A stretch of DNA of 64,000 nt from Athripsodes cinereus (GCA_947579605.1 OX388317.1:11551384-11615383); one strand, 5' to 3'. Positions 22,140 to 34,224 are shown, counted from the first letter of the stretch. The notes: generated by a model from the letters alone, not told the origin. A program made the numbers and translations.

Positions 22140-23840
22140 ATATAATTATTTTAATTTTTAATATATATGTCAAAAAAGTCCCAAAAAAAAGGAAAACTAA
22201 GAATCATAATTCGCAATAATTATATATTTACACACTCAATGCAATATAATATGTTTCTCATTTTTAAATATTTTTTTTATTCAATATTATTTTAAATACC
22301 TTATTGAAAGGTCATTCGTTCGCCATTTTATATTATGAAGTTTTATTAAATAGTTATATCGAGCATTATTTTTACCGTTAAATTATAATATATTCGTCTA
22401 AAGTCAATCAAGCTGTGTAAATTGACATAATAAAAATAACATTTTCATATATTATATCAGCACTTTTTTACTCATGATATTATGTGAGTGAGTACTTGAG
22501 ACAGTATGAATAAGTAGATTTCTTAACGCTTAAATCTTCGCACTTTCTTATTTTTTGTTATTCAAGCCTGCTTGGAGTGTTCTATTCATTTGAATCTACG
22601 CTCTCATATGTTGCCACTTGGTATAACGCACCATTAGGTAGGAAAACAAATGCGAACGCTTACTGCATACTATTTGTTTTATAGGTGGATAAAAAAAAAA
22701 CTATAGATAGCAGTAGAGATGCTGAAAATAAACAGTATATTGTTAGTGTATGGTAGATAAGTAAGTTCTATTGTTCCATTGTTAGTATCATCTTGTGGTA
22801 TAATAAAAGAATGTATAAGATTTTTTAAATAGACGAATCTGGATTTATAATAAACCCAAATTCACCACCATTCACCATTACAGTTATCAATGTGCCTGTG
22901 ATGTGAAGATGCAGTTAGTCGACCTTCGAATCGACCTTTTTCGATTAAAAGTTCGAAACTCTACTATCTATCTACCAGTCTTATCATATTTTCGATTATG
23001 TAAAAAAAAGAAACTTTGGCTAAGTAATAAAATACCTTTGTAAAGTTAAATTTTTTAAGTAACGATTCGTGGTGGCAATTCTCAACAATAAAATATAAAA
23101 ATGAAAACATTGGATTTGCTTATATACTTATTATTCCCAGACTTGTAATTGATCTTTTAATAAATGCACTCTTGGCCATCGCAATAAATTATATGACTAC
23201 CCGAAGTCACTTCTGTATGTGCTGAGTATTTTTCATAACTTGTTATAACTATCTCCGTATATGTAGGTAGTTTATTTTTATGGAACTTCTCATATTTGAT
23301 AACTATTTCGAAAGTTTTCAAATAAATCTTTCATTGGCGTACACTTTTGAAAGAAGAAGAGCGACTGTGATACATAATATATACACAAAGACTTTTTATA
23401 AACAGCAGCAATGAAATAGAAATACACTGCTGGTACACAATATCAATAGTAGCTATCTAGTTTTCAAATAAATTTTTGCTGAAGAATTTCCATAATAAAA
23501 GATCAATAGATATTATTATACTATATACTAAAAAACTTTGTCCATTTTTTTTTCACGTTCATAATAATCCCTGTAAAAATATTACATTTGGGTCTGTTTT
23601 TATGTAAGTTTGTTAATAAGACTTCCAAGATTAAATTATTAAGTGAATCCCTATAAAAGTTAACAATATTTTTTTGATTGGATAAAATTATCATCTGTAC
23701 AAACTCACGTCTTCACGATAAAACCGTTCATCTCTAATACATCAATGAAATATGCCATACAGCCAAAATGACTCATTTTTATTGGTACGAAGTGGATGAT
23801 CTGCATAATAATTATATGCAGTTAATACATTGAGGGTAGT
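22140..23840. other. AT-rich intergenic DNA, nothing recognised
   Basis: About 1.7 kb without a supported gene, RNA or shared repeat. Confidence 0.4.
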
Positions 23841-23844
23841 CGCA

Positions 23845-24045
23845 GTGTGGGAAGGCGGCAGATGTCCTGGCTTAGAAGCATCAGAGAGTGGACCGGAATT
23901 CAGAGGGTGGAAGAGCTGTTCCGGTTGGCTCAGGACAGATAAGCCTACGCTAGGGTGATATGGGGGGACCTGATTTGCCACTTTATGAAGAAGTTAATAT
24001 ACTGGGAACTTCACTTATGGCAGATGCCGTTAGGGTATAGAGAAA
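23845..24045 (+). pseudogene. LINE family E, RT C-terminal fragment, plus a family S-type 3' end
   Basis: A frame reads RRQMSWLRSIREWTGIQRVE, ELFRLAQDR, then a stop at the TAA of GACAGATAAGCC, and continues in frame as AYARVIWGDLICHF. The match to the EWTG...EEL pattern at 12620-12800 defines family E. The TAA probably replaced a codon in the family consensus, so the copy is dead. At 24000-24045 CTTCACTTATGGCAGATGCC then GTTAGGGTATAG aligns with the shared 3' hairpin end used by family S. Confidence 0.6.
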
Positions 24046-24049
24046 GAAA

Positions 24050-25170
24050 AATTACATTAAATGTATGGTTGTAATATTCAATATCTTTTTTCCACTGAGT
24101 GGAACCGGGTTTAAAAGCAAGAAAAACATAAAAAGAATAATACCTCAGTGATTCAAATAATTTATGTTATTTTTTATACTTCGTGGTTACGTAAAGTAAG
24201 ATCATTAGGCCAAGTCACTATTCCTTAACTGTTTTTTAAGTTTGAGACTTTGCGATAATTCACCGCGTAAAGGCCATCTGAAATACATTATTTTTTTGTT
24301 TCTTAAATCTTTTTAAAGCTTTTTCTGTGGAATTTCTTAAGTTTTTGGGAGGGTAAAAGGTATTTTAGGGAATTAATAATTAATTTCATACTTTAATTTG
24401 TCTTTTTTGTGACCAATATGTTTATACAATATACCATACATACCTATTAAAAATATTCTCACACTGAAAAAAATACCGTTTAATTATTATTTTTATTTTT
24501 CGCATTTTTGTTTAAGGTATTTGTAGTTTTTGGGTAATTATAAAATATTACAAAATGTAATAATGTGCAAAAAACTCATAAATTGATGATACACAAAAAA
24601 CTCTTAAAAATAACGGATTCTTTGAAATACAGAACTAGTTACTTACATAGTATCTTCGTTATTATGGAGAAAGTCATAAATCAAACTGTCTCTGTTAAAA
24701 TATTTTACTACATCACGTAGGTACTAATAATGTTATATAATAATCTTTGGCATAGTTAAATCGTTCATGAATAATAACGGAACAATTCTTAAAAGAGAAA
24801 AAATCTAATTGGTTTGAGTGCATTGAATTTTAATTATGAAACAAACACTTTTTTAAAATGCAGATAGCTATTTTTTCCATAGTAAACGGTATTTGAGCCA
24901 TTAAAATTCAGAAACAAATTTCACTGCTGAATTTATAATACATATGTTTTTTAAACAATTAAAAAAAGGTGAATAAATTTAATTTGGAAATTATACAGTG
25001 TTTTTAAATTCATTTAAAAAAAAATGTGCGTAAGGTGAGTCACTAAAGAATCTCTTTTAAGCAGTAAAGAGTTGAATAATTTCTAAAAAAGTACAAAATT
25101 GAACTTAATATTCTAATAATCTTAGATGCTATCTTCTAACATAATTGATAATTATATTCATTTGTTTTTT
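24050..25170. other. AT-rich intergenic DNA, nothing recognised
   Basis: No supported feature. Confidence 0.4.
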
Positions 25171-25174
25171 TTAT

Positions 25175-25620
25175 CCCAATAAATACACACATACATACAT
25201 ACCATCACGCCGCTTCCCTCGCGGGGTAGGCAGAAAGGATCGAGCGCCACTTCCTTCTATCTTTGTATACATCTTTCGCTTCCGTCAATGTCATACAATT
25301 CCTCATGCATGCTCTCCTGTTCAATGTGCTCAACACGTGACCGTCCTGTAGGATTTGATTTAAATGATCTTGCCATTTAATCCTCGGACGTCCACGTCTC
25401 CGAGCACCATTCCTCTCAGCCAAATATATCTTCTTAGTCATTCTGTCCTCATTCATTCTTTCCACGTGCCCAAACCATCTTAACTTATTTACATTCATCC
25501 TTGTTATTACACCAACTTTCATTCCACATTCCTTTCGTATATCACTGTTACGCACACGATCTCTCAGACTTTTACCACACATCCTTCTCAACGATCTCAT
25601 TTCCACTGCATTCATGCCAC
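25175..25620 (-). pseudogene. RTE/Rex1-like LINE, RT C-terminal region, 5'-truncated, with (TATG)n tail
   Basis: An uninterrupted - strand frame of 136 codons (25205-25615) begins MNAVEMRSLRRMCGKSLRDR and has VNKLRWFGHVERMNEDRMTK and ARRRGRPRIKW, and ends RSILSAYPAREAA at TGA. These are C-terminal hallmarks of RTE/Rex1-type reverse transcriptases, just past the catalytic core. The tail after the stop is (TATG)n, visible as ACATACATACATACC at 25186-25203. The lack of internal stops suggests a younger copy than the one at 704-1498, but the polymerase active site is absent. Confidence 0.88.
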
Positions 25621-25624
25621 TTTC

Positions 25625-26240
25625 ATCCTTCTTTAACCATGTCCAATAAATAATACTCTAAAAATAAAAAAAAATCTAAAATAGTATTAGAAAAATTACT
25701 TACCTACATGTCGTAAAAAAAAACTAACCGTTTTGAAATACTGAGTTACATACACTACTTGGTATAGGTCCTTAGCAGAAGAAATGACATGAGGAATATA
25801 TTTATTACATAGCTAGAAGAGGAAAAGTTACATGTCCATTACGGGCAGTTATTCCTTTGGCTATATAGCACTTGTGTGATTTTCTGTGCTGGAATGAATG
25901 ATTGAATGAAAGAAATTGTGATAAATACTAGAGTTATTTTTAAAATCTCGATGAAATTGACCGAAGGTACTTGTTGGAAGTCCGTTGCAAGATAAATTGA
26001 AAAAAAAAGAAAAAAAGTAACTTTTTACTAATCGCCTGAGATGGAGTCGAGAGTCTTCGAATACTAGTAAGCGAAGTTAATAAAAGTAATTTGGAAGTAA
26101 ACTACATAGTGTGTTTTTTTTCAATTTAACTAGCTATTTTTGTAAACATAAAATTCTTTTTGAAGACGATCGTCTATTGTTGCTTTCAAAACCGCTGACC
26201 ACATCCATTCAACTCTTTCAATACAAATCTATCTAACTCA
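25625..26240. other. AT-rich intergenic DNA, nothing recognised
   Basis: No supported feature. Confidence 0.4.
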
Positions 26241-26244
26241 TTTT

Positions 26245-26350
26245 AGAAATTCCCAGAAAGGGGCAGCTAACGGACAAGCTAGAAATAATAAACATATGAT
26301 TTGTCCTTTACGTTCCACAAAAAATGTTACATTCAGAATGGATGACATAT
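26245..26350 (-). repeat. Family S, strongly diverged
   Basis: AAAGGGGCAGCTAACGGACA, TTTGTCCTTTACGTTCC and CATTCAGAATGGATGACATA align in order with family S on the - strand. Confidence 0.5.
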
Positions 26351-26872
26351 TTTATCGTTTGATTAATTATTTCGCTTTTCTCAGAAATGATGTAAACAAT
26401 AATAACTAGATATTTGTAAGTAAAAAGGAAAAGTGATTGAAATATATAATATTCTATCATTCCCATAATATTTACGTACCTACTAATAGTATATGATTAC
26501 TTAATCAATAATACTCCGAATTGTGACTGGTGAGGGATGAAGACTAAATGCGCGTTTGTGTAAACATTTTCCCACTTAAATAAACAAGGATAGGGGGTGG
26601 GAGGGTGATATTCCTTGCCCTACCCCTACGGGAGGGTGGGTACTATATGACAGGGCTGCGAAAAATCTGAAACCTACATTTCTCAGAAGAGAATAATAAT
26701 TTAGAAAATAATGTATATTCGGATTTTTGTTCCTTTTCATTTGTAATCTTAATACGAGTGAGAAATATACTCAACATGTTATTATTATTTTATATTTCTC
26801 TTGTTGACAAAAAAATATTATTATTTTTGTAAGGTTTTATGGTTTTTGGTTAAGGTTTTTGTTGATAAAATA

Positions 26873-26990
26873 ATTTTTTTTTTTTTTTTTTTTTTTTTTA
26901 TTTAATGAAAATAGTACATTGAATAATAAATATATACATCTTATGATAATGAGTCACGCCAAATCTAAAAGATTTGTCGGCGTGTTCTCT
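26873..26990 (-). repeat. Possible poly(A)-tailed retroelement end with GC hairpin
   Basis: A run of about 27 T (26873-26899) reads as a poly(A) tail on the - strand. Upstream of that tail on the same strand a hairpin pairs CACGCC-AAATCT with AGATTT-GTCGGCGTG (26955-26985). The family is not recognised. Confidence 0.35.
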
Positions 26991-28320
26991 TATAACTATC
27001 AACTTTCTTCTCAAAAACAGGTTCTATGTTGTTATAATATAATGATTATTTTTAAATACATATATTCTATTTTATGTACCTACATCATTAATTCAATTTA
27101 AACATGCTCCTGCTTCTATGGATTGGTACTAATTTTTTTCTTGATTTGTCAGAAATGTGACACGGAGAATGATGATATTGTATGTATAAACTCACTTCAT
27201 GTGTGTTCAATTACTATGTTGCTAATATTATTTTTTATGTGTTATGATTCTTATAAAAATACAGGGAAGAGTAAAATAATATACTTGTTATTTTTTTAAA
27301 GTAACTCGTTTTCGCGCTGCTAACTAGATCTTTAGGAATCGTTTTCCATATTGAGACGTCCACTGGCAGCTCCATTTATGTAACAATGAAATCGATGGAC
27401 AAATAACTTTAACGTGACCTATCGCCCGATGGTATTGTCTCTCTCAATCGAGATTGCTGAGTTCAAATCTTTTCATTGTTTACCTTCAGCACGTATACGA
27501 CACAATCATATTGCTCTCTGTACTTATGTATGTTTGAGGATGTATTTGTTATTCGGCACAAATTCATATTCATTAAAAATAAGATCCAAAGGTTTATAAA
27601 CCCCACGGAATTTATTAGGAAAACATTTGTAATTACAAATTAGATTATCTGAATCACATCGCGCGCTAATGATTGCGATGTGCGATCGAATTCCGGAATA
27701 AACTAATATTATTCCGATATAAAATACCAATAAAATGCTTAATGAATGAGCCAAGGCTGTTTGGAATTCGAACTAATTGAAGCGAAAATTATTTGGTTTT
27801 TACTTATTTTCTCCATTTTAGTTTTGATTATGCTGCTATAAATTTTCGTATCCTTCGTCTCTTTTTATTCTCTATCCCGTGTGTATTTTTTCCAATACTA
27901 ATATTATTTTTAGTGGTATATTCAGTGGCGTATCAACTTTTCTAATTTTTTTATTTTGTCGAACGATAAACTTTATTTCATCTTATTACCATGCGCTTTT
28001 TATATCAACAACCAATAAACATTAAAGTTAAGAGCAACACATAAGAGCAAGAGTAAACCCAGACAGTAGCAAGTGGTCATAGAAGTAGGATAGTACCTAC
28101 CTAATCTAAAAAGGAGGCCTTTTTCTAATAGTGGATGCAAAAAGGGCTGAAGTAAATAAGTAATAGTCACATAACTTAATTTTTTACAGATTAGTCCAAA
28201 GTGTAAAATAAATTACATAACTTATATACATCGAGGTACTTATTTAAAAAATAAGTCTTTTAAGTAGGTAACTAAGATTTATTTTTTATCTTTAATGTGG
28301 ATATTCAGAAATAAAATGTA
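26991..28320. other. AT-rich intergenic DNA, nothing recognised
   Basis: At 27923 a lone CAGTGGCGTATCAAC resembles the left terminal repeat of the hAT-like element at 57298-58096, but no partner end was seen nearby. Otherwise nothing is supported. Confidence 0.4.
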
Positions 28321-28323
28321 TTG

Positions 28324-28411
28324 TACAAATAAATAATAATATATTATTAATGGTTTTACATATACTATAGTGTATGTAAAACCATTAATAATATATTATT
28401 ATTTATTTGTA
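28324..28411. repeat. Near-perfect 88-base palindrome
   Basis: Two arms of 44 bases meet without a spacer (centre 28367/28368). They differ at only one pair position. The arms start with TACAAATAAATAATAATATA. Such a structure extrudes as a cruciform in DNA and a hairpin in RNA. No terminal repeats or target duplication identify it as a known transposon. Confidence 0.9.
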
Positions 28412-28489
28412 TATAATGGAGTTTTACGCAATAAATATAAAAAAAAAATCAATAAAATGTAGTGTAAAAATAATGCTTAATTTTTTAAC

Positions 28490-28620
28490 TTAACGGCACT
28501 GAAGATGGACTAAGTCCGAAAGGCCTCTGCCAAAATAAACTTTATACAAAGTGTAAGTGTTTTAACTACTTAAATAATTTGAAAATTAATAAAAATGAAC
28601 TTTCATTAGGTTACCACCGA
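28490..28620 (+). repeat. Family P repeat with hammerhead-like core
   Basis: CTGAAGATGGACTAAGTCC directly followed by GAAA (28499-28521) has the layout CTGANGA - stem II (GGAC/GTCC, 3-base loop) - GAAA. Downstream are AAGTGTTTTA and AAAATGAACTTTCA blocks that recur at 36795-36835 and 62490-62540. I infer a remnant of a Penelope-like element, a class known to carry hammerhead motifs in its terminal repeats. One extra T stands between CTGANGA and the stem, which is non-canonical. Confidence 0.45.
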
Positions 28621-28746
28621 AAAATAGAATACATAAAAATAATGCATTGAACTTATCTTTGAATTGTGGACCAGACTGATTGTGATTATTCAGAAATAGA
28701 GAGCACTTTTCTGATTCAATCAAAATGTTGTAATAATAAATGTATA

Positions 28747-28845
28747 TATGGCACGGAGAGGACAGCTTGCATGTTTATTATATGCAGCTGGTCTGCTGGC
28801 TACCCCACTTGTGGGATATGCCGTGATGGTATAGTAGTAGTAAAT
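28747..28845 (+). repeat. Family S, 5'-truncated, with (TAG)n tail
   Basis: GGCACGGAGAGGACAGCTTG ... CTGCTGGCTACCCCACTTGT, GGGATATGCCGTGATGGTAT, then AGTAGTAGTAAA. The 3' hairpin and tail are intact, and the copy is close to those at 48302 and 17184. Confidence 0.85.
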
Positions 28846-29015
28846 GTACATTTGTACTACGCTTAAAATAAATATATATTTTTAATAAAAGAATATTGAT
28901 GTAGGTAATATGCTTGTCAGTCGATATCGTTTTCTTTAAATTTATTTTAGTCAAGTGCATTTTGATCAAGCTAAGTTTTTTGGTTTGTTTTACGGTGGGC
29001 ACATCACTGTTGGAT

Positions 29016-29593
29016 CATGGGTGGCCAACCTTTTCAGCAGCCGGGCCAAATTTTAGAAGTGAGAATTCCTACCGGGCCACAACAATACGATCCATATAAT
29101 AATTTTAATTCACCTTAAAATTTATGTCCCACCCCCCTATCTATCTATCTATACTCTCACGCCGTGTCCCAAGTGGGGTAGGCAGAGAGAACGGAACGCC
29201 AAACAGATCTATCTTTACACACTTCCTTCGCTTCCTCCACATTCATACAGTTCCTCATACACGCACGTCGGTTCCTCTTACTCAACACGCGGCCGTCCTT
29301 GAGAATTTGATCCACGTGATCAAGCCACGTGGTTCTCGGACGCCCGCGTTTCCTCACACCCTTTCTTTCAGATTCAGCCCCACCCCCCCTGTCGCCAAAT
29401 TTTCAAAATGATATAGAAATTTGTAAATGTTTTGCATACTCCTTGGTTTTCTTTAAGAGTATTTTCTCCGAATAACTTTCTTAGGGTACTTGTGCCGACT
29501 ATTATTAAAAAATGTGTCCATATGCTTCGCGGGCCACAAGCAGGCACCCCGCCGGCCGCATGTGCCCCGCGGGAAGCTGGTTGGCCACCCTTG
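29016..29593. mobile_element. Non-autonomous hAT-like DNA transposon
   Basis: The ends are CATGGGTGGCCAACC on the left and, as reverse complement, CAAGGGTGGCCAACC on the right, 14 of 15 matching. The flanks 29008-29015 (TGTTGGAT) and 29594-29601 (GTTTAGAT) agree at 5 of 8 positions, compatible with a decayed 8-base hAT duplication. The interior is GC-rich near the ends (CAGCAGCCGGGCC; GGGCCACAAGCAGGCACCCC) and encodes no transposase. A LINE fragment sits inside it (29138-29378), so the hAT element is the older of the two. Confidence 0.75.
29138..29378 (-). pseudogene. RTE/Rex1-like LINE C-terminus nested in the hAT-like element
   Basis: The - strand frame encodes RKRGRPRTTWLDHVDQILKD, GRVLSKRNRRACMRNCMNVE and SVWRSVLSAYPTWDTA with a TGA, followed by a (TAGA)n tail. 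A duplication of CCCACCCCCC flanks it (29128-29137 and 29379-29388), giving a convincing target-site duplication of about 10 bases for a LINE insertion. Only about 70 codons of the element were copied. Confidence 0.88.
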
Positions 29594-29601
29594 GTTTAGA
29601 T

Positions 29602-31315
29602 CTTTACAAACAATATAAGAAAAAAAGTATAAATCAAAATTGGCAGCTAGGACTAACAAAAGTAGCTACTTTAGTATAAAAGTGATATTCAGTTGTTATA
29701 ATATTATTTATAAATTACTAGCTTTAAATCCGTCTTCACTCAGAAAATAATCACAAGAAAAAATAGCGAAGATAGTAATAAAATTTATATTTATAATTCA
29801 GAAGAATGTCTATAGGATGAAACTTTGTGCAGAGTATATCACTTTTCATCTTTCTCAACTTATTATGAAAGGGTCATTAAATATTATATTATATAAATAA
29901 ACAGGCAAAAACATTTAATATCTATTTAACTTATTGCTAGCCCTTATCTCATCAATGCTGGCTACAGGCTCATCATAAGAGATTCATATTTTATATAATT
30001 AAAAACATTGTATTTTCCACTTCTAGTTTTAATGAGCTAAATATTTTTGAAACTTACAGTTTTCATCTTTAGAACTAAACTTCATAAGTGTTCTTGAGTT
30101 TGAGTACTTGAGTTTTAACGCTGCAGTCCCTTCCATTCCAGTCAATGTTAGATTGTCAACAGTCATATATACAATAAATTATAAAGATGGTTACTTATAA
30201 TTGATATACGTATAATATGTATTTAACAGATTTTTGAGTGAAATCGGTGAAAGTACCGTGGTTAGACTAGATACATATACCAACCTAAGCCGATTCGTCA
30301 CCGGGATACCTTCGCACAATCATTCAGTTGAGCGAATGAGAATATTTTGAACATCCTACTCATGTTGGACAAAACAATTATCAACAAACGTTCTTACTTA
30401 AAAATTTATTAGATTTAAAAAGTATAAAGGCAGATATAAACTAAAAGTGTAAGAAGTGATATAATGGCAACTTACCCATTTTAGATTGTTATCTAAGTAG
30501 GTATGTGGTTGGTATATTAGTAAGTAAGTAGTAATGTTATGAGATGTTATTGTTTCTTCTCATAATAGATTAAAGTTAGTTATTATCAAAGTATCTCAGA
30601 GGGAATAATAATATTATTGTAGGCACAACTATTCTGCATTATTATAGATGATATTCCGAGTATTGTTATTATTTTACAGACCAAGGGAGTACTCGGAGTT
30701 TTATCTAGGGGGGGGGGGGGGTAGAAGATAAAAAAACGAGTTGGTGATTCCCATCTCAAATCTTTTCAAACTTTTTTTTGCTTTAATTAAAATTTGGAAA
30801 AATATTCAAATATTACTTCTTGGAAAGGGGTAACTCCCCTTTTAAATGCTATTTGTCAATAATTCCCAATACTAGGTACAATACCCGACTTCATAAAATC
30901 TGGTACATTCTTTCTTCTTAAGAAAGAGGCAATTGATACTTTTCAGCGATTCAATGACATCATTTTCTTATATTGAGCACTGTTTTCTTCTCAATGTTTT
31001 GATACTATATTTGAACTTCTATGGGGTAAGAGACTATCCCCTTTGGTACCTACGCCCTTGCACAGTACACAAAGTGCTAGCAGAATAGAGAATGTTGTTT
31101 TTATCTGATGAAGTGTATCTGATTATTATAACTACTTAACTAACTAGTGATTGTTTTGATAGACTTCAATGTACTTTAATATAAAATCACACTAACTCTG
31201 TGTTGCGATGTAGAATTTGAAAAGATGAAATAATATTGTTGATGTTACTTTGAATCAAAAGACCTACTTGAAAGTGAACCCATATATGGATTGATTACAG
31301 TGGTGTCTACTGAAA
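29602..31315. other. AT-rich intergenic DNA with a small family D fragment and a G tract
   Basis: At 30285-30345 CCAACCTAAGCCGATTCGTC, then ACCGGGATACCTTCGCAC matches repeat family D (38.8-39.1 kb). At 30708-30721 there is a run of about 14 G. Nothing else is recognised. Confidence 0.45.
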
Positions 31316-31319
31316 ATTG

Positions 31320-31465
31320 TATTTTTATTTATTGATTTATTCATTATTTATCTATATGGATCACAATATATACAATTTTGTAAAACAATGCATTCAAATT
31401 AGATATTATCAATATACAGATGGCAAGTTTATCGCAAAGGCGCGATCTCTTCCAACTAACCCAAA
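31320..31465 (-). repeat. LINE family B 3' UTR end, diverged
   Basis: The reverse complement reads GGGTTAGTTGGAAGAGATCG, CGATAAACTTGCCATCTGTA and ends in a TAAATCAATAAATAAA tail, matching family B (17700-17845) at moderate identity. Confidence 0.7.
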
Positions 31466-31689
31466 ATTGAATACAACTATATTTTGAAAAGATTTTGATA
31501 GCAAAATTCGGTAATAATTTATAAAACTAAAGTAGGTACACATTAATTAATAAATATAATAAAATTTACTGCTTAAAAACAATCCATGAGATGAACATAA
31601 TTGGTAAATTATAAATGTATTCCTTCACAATGGGCAAGTTTATCGAAATAGATTAATATCATCCTCTTTGTATTTGTTTTAATCATCAC

Positions 31690-31800
31690 ATTATCTTTAC
31701 AAATGGGGTAGCCAGTGGACGAAGCAAGCACGTTAATAATCATAATCGTTATTTTCTCCGTTACACTGAATTGATATATTCAGGATAGATAGAAAGATAC
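31690..31800 (-). repeat. Family S, strongly diverged
   Basis: AAATGGGGTAGCCAGTGGAC, CGTTATTTTCTCCG and ATATTCAGGATAGATAGAAA align in order with family S. Confidence 0.5.
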
Positions 31801-32246
31801 GAAAAGATGGAACAAGAATATATTTTTATAAACCTATAAATAGTATTATATGTTTATCAGTGCTGCATTTCACAAAAAACAAACAAATATAAATCAAACA
31901 ACAAATTGTATCCACGAATAAAATTAAAATAAATATGTTTCGTTTAGGCCCACCAACAATACGTATATAATTCGTTTCTGTTTATATGAAGAAAATAAAC
32001 AAATATGTACCTTACAGCGGGCCACCAAATGTGTGCAGCATTGTTTTTATGAAAACGAAAACAATGCATAAAAACATTTTACACACTTACCTATTGTGAT
32101 TCATATATTATGTGTATTTATATGCAGGCATATTATGTATATTATTCATTGTCTTATTGATAATAAGAGCATATTATTATGAATAAACATTATATTGAGT
32201 GTATCTCTATATAATGTTAATACCTATCTACATAATGTTTGAGTTT

Positions 32247-32405
32247 GTATGTAAATTTAACATATGAAACTATCATATTATTAGGCTTAGAAAAGACAAT
32301 GTCACCTCATTCGGTAGTGCCCCGGACGGGATTTGAAACCGCATCCCTAACAATATCGCGAGGAGTGCTTTGTTCAATTAAGCAACCGGGCGACTTGTAT
32401 TGTAT
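32247..32405 (-). mobile_element. tRNA-derived SINE (family U), copy 1
   Basis: On the - strand a tRNA-like head reads GTCGCCCGGTTGCTTAATTG ... with a B-box-like GGTTTCAAATCCC and a following CGTCCGGGGC acceptor half. The tRNA-unrelated part ends TTCTAAGCCTAAT..., matching a second truncated copy at 43860-43960. Drift in both internal promoter boxes makes transcription unlikely. Confidence 0.7.
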
Positions 32406-33308
32406 TTGTATGTTAGTATTGTATTATCTTGTAGGTATAGAAGAAATAAAAATGGTGAGAAGAAATAACCCTCTGTATGAAGTTTGGTCTCATTAGCGTG
32501 TTTCGAGATTTTTTTATAATGCGTATTACAGCGCCTTAAGTCCATGTATTTTGAAAATTTTTATTGTCATCGAAATATCAATTTCAATTTATTTTTATTA
32601 AAATATTATGTATATTTTTTAATGCAATTGCAATAGTAATACAGTATTGAGTTTTACATTTCATTTCAATTTTTTTTTTCAAAAGCATTGATTTTGCTTC
32701 ATGTAGGTATAAAAAAATACACTTTTATACATATGCTGTGTCGGAGATTTCCAAAGTGTTATTTTTGTCAATTTGACGACTACCTACTGATTGAGCAATG
32801 CTGGGTTCAAAGTTTGAAGTCTATAATAATAATAATAATATGATAGTATGTTAGTGGTAATGTTGTTCATACTTGGAAAGTTGTGGAATATATCTAGTGG
32901 CCCATAGGCAGAAAGCTTAGGGTGTAGTGTTTATGTAGCCACTTGGGTATGATCTCTACGTATTCCTTAGTCAAAAGGACGGGTATTATTTTGATTCCCT
33001 TAGGAATGTTTCAATAGAATCGAGAGCAGTTTGACAATACACTTTCACGCCTTTTAATCATGGGATTCTACTTAAATTATAATACAAATTCTACTTAAAC
33101 CGCTTATTTGAAAATGTGTAGTCACTACACATGTTAGGAGCGCGCGTAGGTTTTTGATTTCAGTAAGGCGAAGGTTAAAAATACTTATGTTTTGTGTATT
33201 TTTCGTGAATGTTTGTAAATTCAATATAATTATATTATGCTTTCAGTTTCTTTTTAAAATGACTTTTCTATTTTTGAAGAGGTAACACTATGAAAGCTCA
33301 TTTTTAAA

Positions 33309-33557
33309 TTAAGGTAGTAAAAAATAAAAAATTAAACACTGTATAACTTTCACTAATTGATATATTGCTTAGAAGATTTTCGGACCTACGTCCATCCTCA
33401 GTAATAAATATCATATAACTGAATCAGTTAAGTCAAACTGAATCAGTTATAAGATATTTATTACAGAGGATGGACGTAGATCCGAAAATCTTCTAAGCAA
33501 TAGGTATATTAATTAGTGAAAGTTATACGGTGTTTCATTTTTTATTTTTTATAACCT
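33309..33557. repeat. Long fold-back made of two inverted family P copies
   Basis: Arms of about 115 bases (33309-33425 and 33436-33557) are reverse complements apart from a 4-base indel and scattered changes. Each arm carries the hammerhead-like core: on the - strand CTGAGGATGGACGTAGGTCC then GAAA (33378-33401), and on the + strand CAGAGGATGGACGTAGATCC then GAAA (33463-33487). Downstream of each core follow AATCTTCTAAGCAATA and GTGTTTCATTTT-like blocks. Head-to-head pairs of this kind are common among Penelope-like element termini. Confidence 0.75.
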
Positions 33558-33734
33558 AATTTTTCAAAATGCTAATCATTAACAGAGACTAATAACTTAT
33601 AAAGTTTTTCCAAATCTATAATTAATTAGCTGAATCATTCTATAGCTTCTATAATGAAATAAATCTTTTTCTTATGCACTTATAGTAAATTGGAAATCAT
33701 GTGTGAGAATTCGGGGAACATTTACAAAGAGCTA

Positions 33735-33785
33735 CTAGTGGGGTAGCCAGCAATCCAGCTGCATGACATAAACATGCAAGCCATT
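33735..33785 (-). repeat. Family S 3'-terminal fragment
   Basis: CTAGTGGGGTAGCCAGCAAT, CCAGCTGCATGACATAAACA and TGCAAGCC match the 3' third of family S on the - strand. The tandem tail is missing. Confidence 0.6.
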
Positions 33786-34224
33786 AGTTAACATTTACAA
33801 AGAATGATATACAATAAAAAAATCAAACAATTTTCAAAATTAGTATTTAATGTAAATATTCAATTAAAAATAAATAAACGCGAAAAACAATTTCCGTTGT
33901 TTTTTTAAAAAGAAACAAAAGTTTTGTCAAAATTGATCAATAAATAAACAACTCGTAACTTCTGGCTAGATTTAATGTTTACAAGTCATAATTCGTTGAT
34001 AAAAAAATATTTATATTAATTGAGTCTAAGTATGAAACACTGTCACAAAAAAAAACATCTCTAGACGGACATTTAATTAAATAATTATTACAATACATAC
34101 TCCATACAGACAAGGATAAAGCAAATGATATTATAATCTCAAACACAAAATACTATGTGTAGGTACTATGTATGGAATAGGTATGTCCACAAGGGAATGT
34201 TCAGTAAAACTTCGCAGCTTTTTC

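Noticed and set aside
25145..25351. Plus-strand 68-codon frame
   Set aside because: Antisense shadow of the RTE-like LINE ORF.
26580..26650. GC-rich patch GGGGGTGGGAGGGTGATATT / CCTTGCCCTACCCCTACGGG as a LINE 3' end
   Set aside because: It recalls the CTACCCC hairpin end, but coding residues and the tail are not recognisable. It is too short to call.
30708..30721. Run of about 14 G as a quadruplex regulator
   Set aside because: A single homopolymer run with no promoter or gene near it. It may also be of uncertain length in the assembly.
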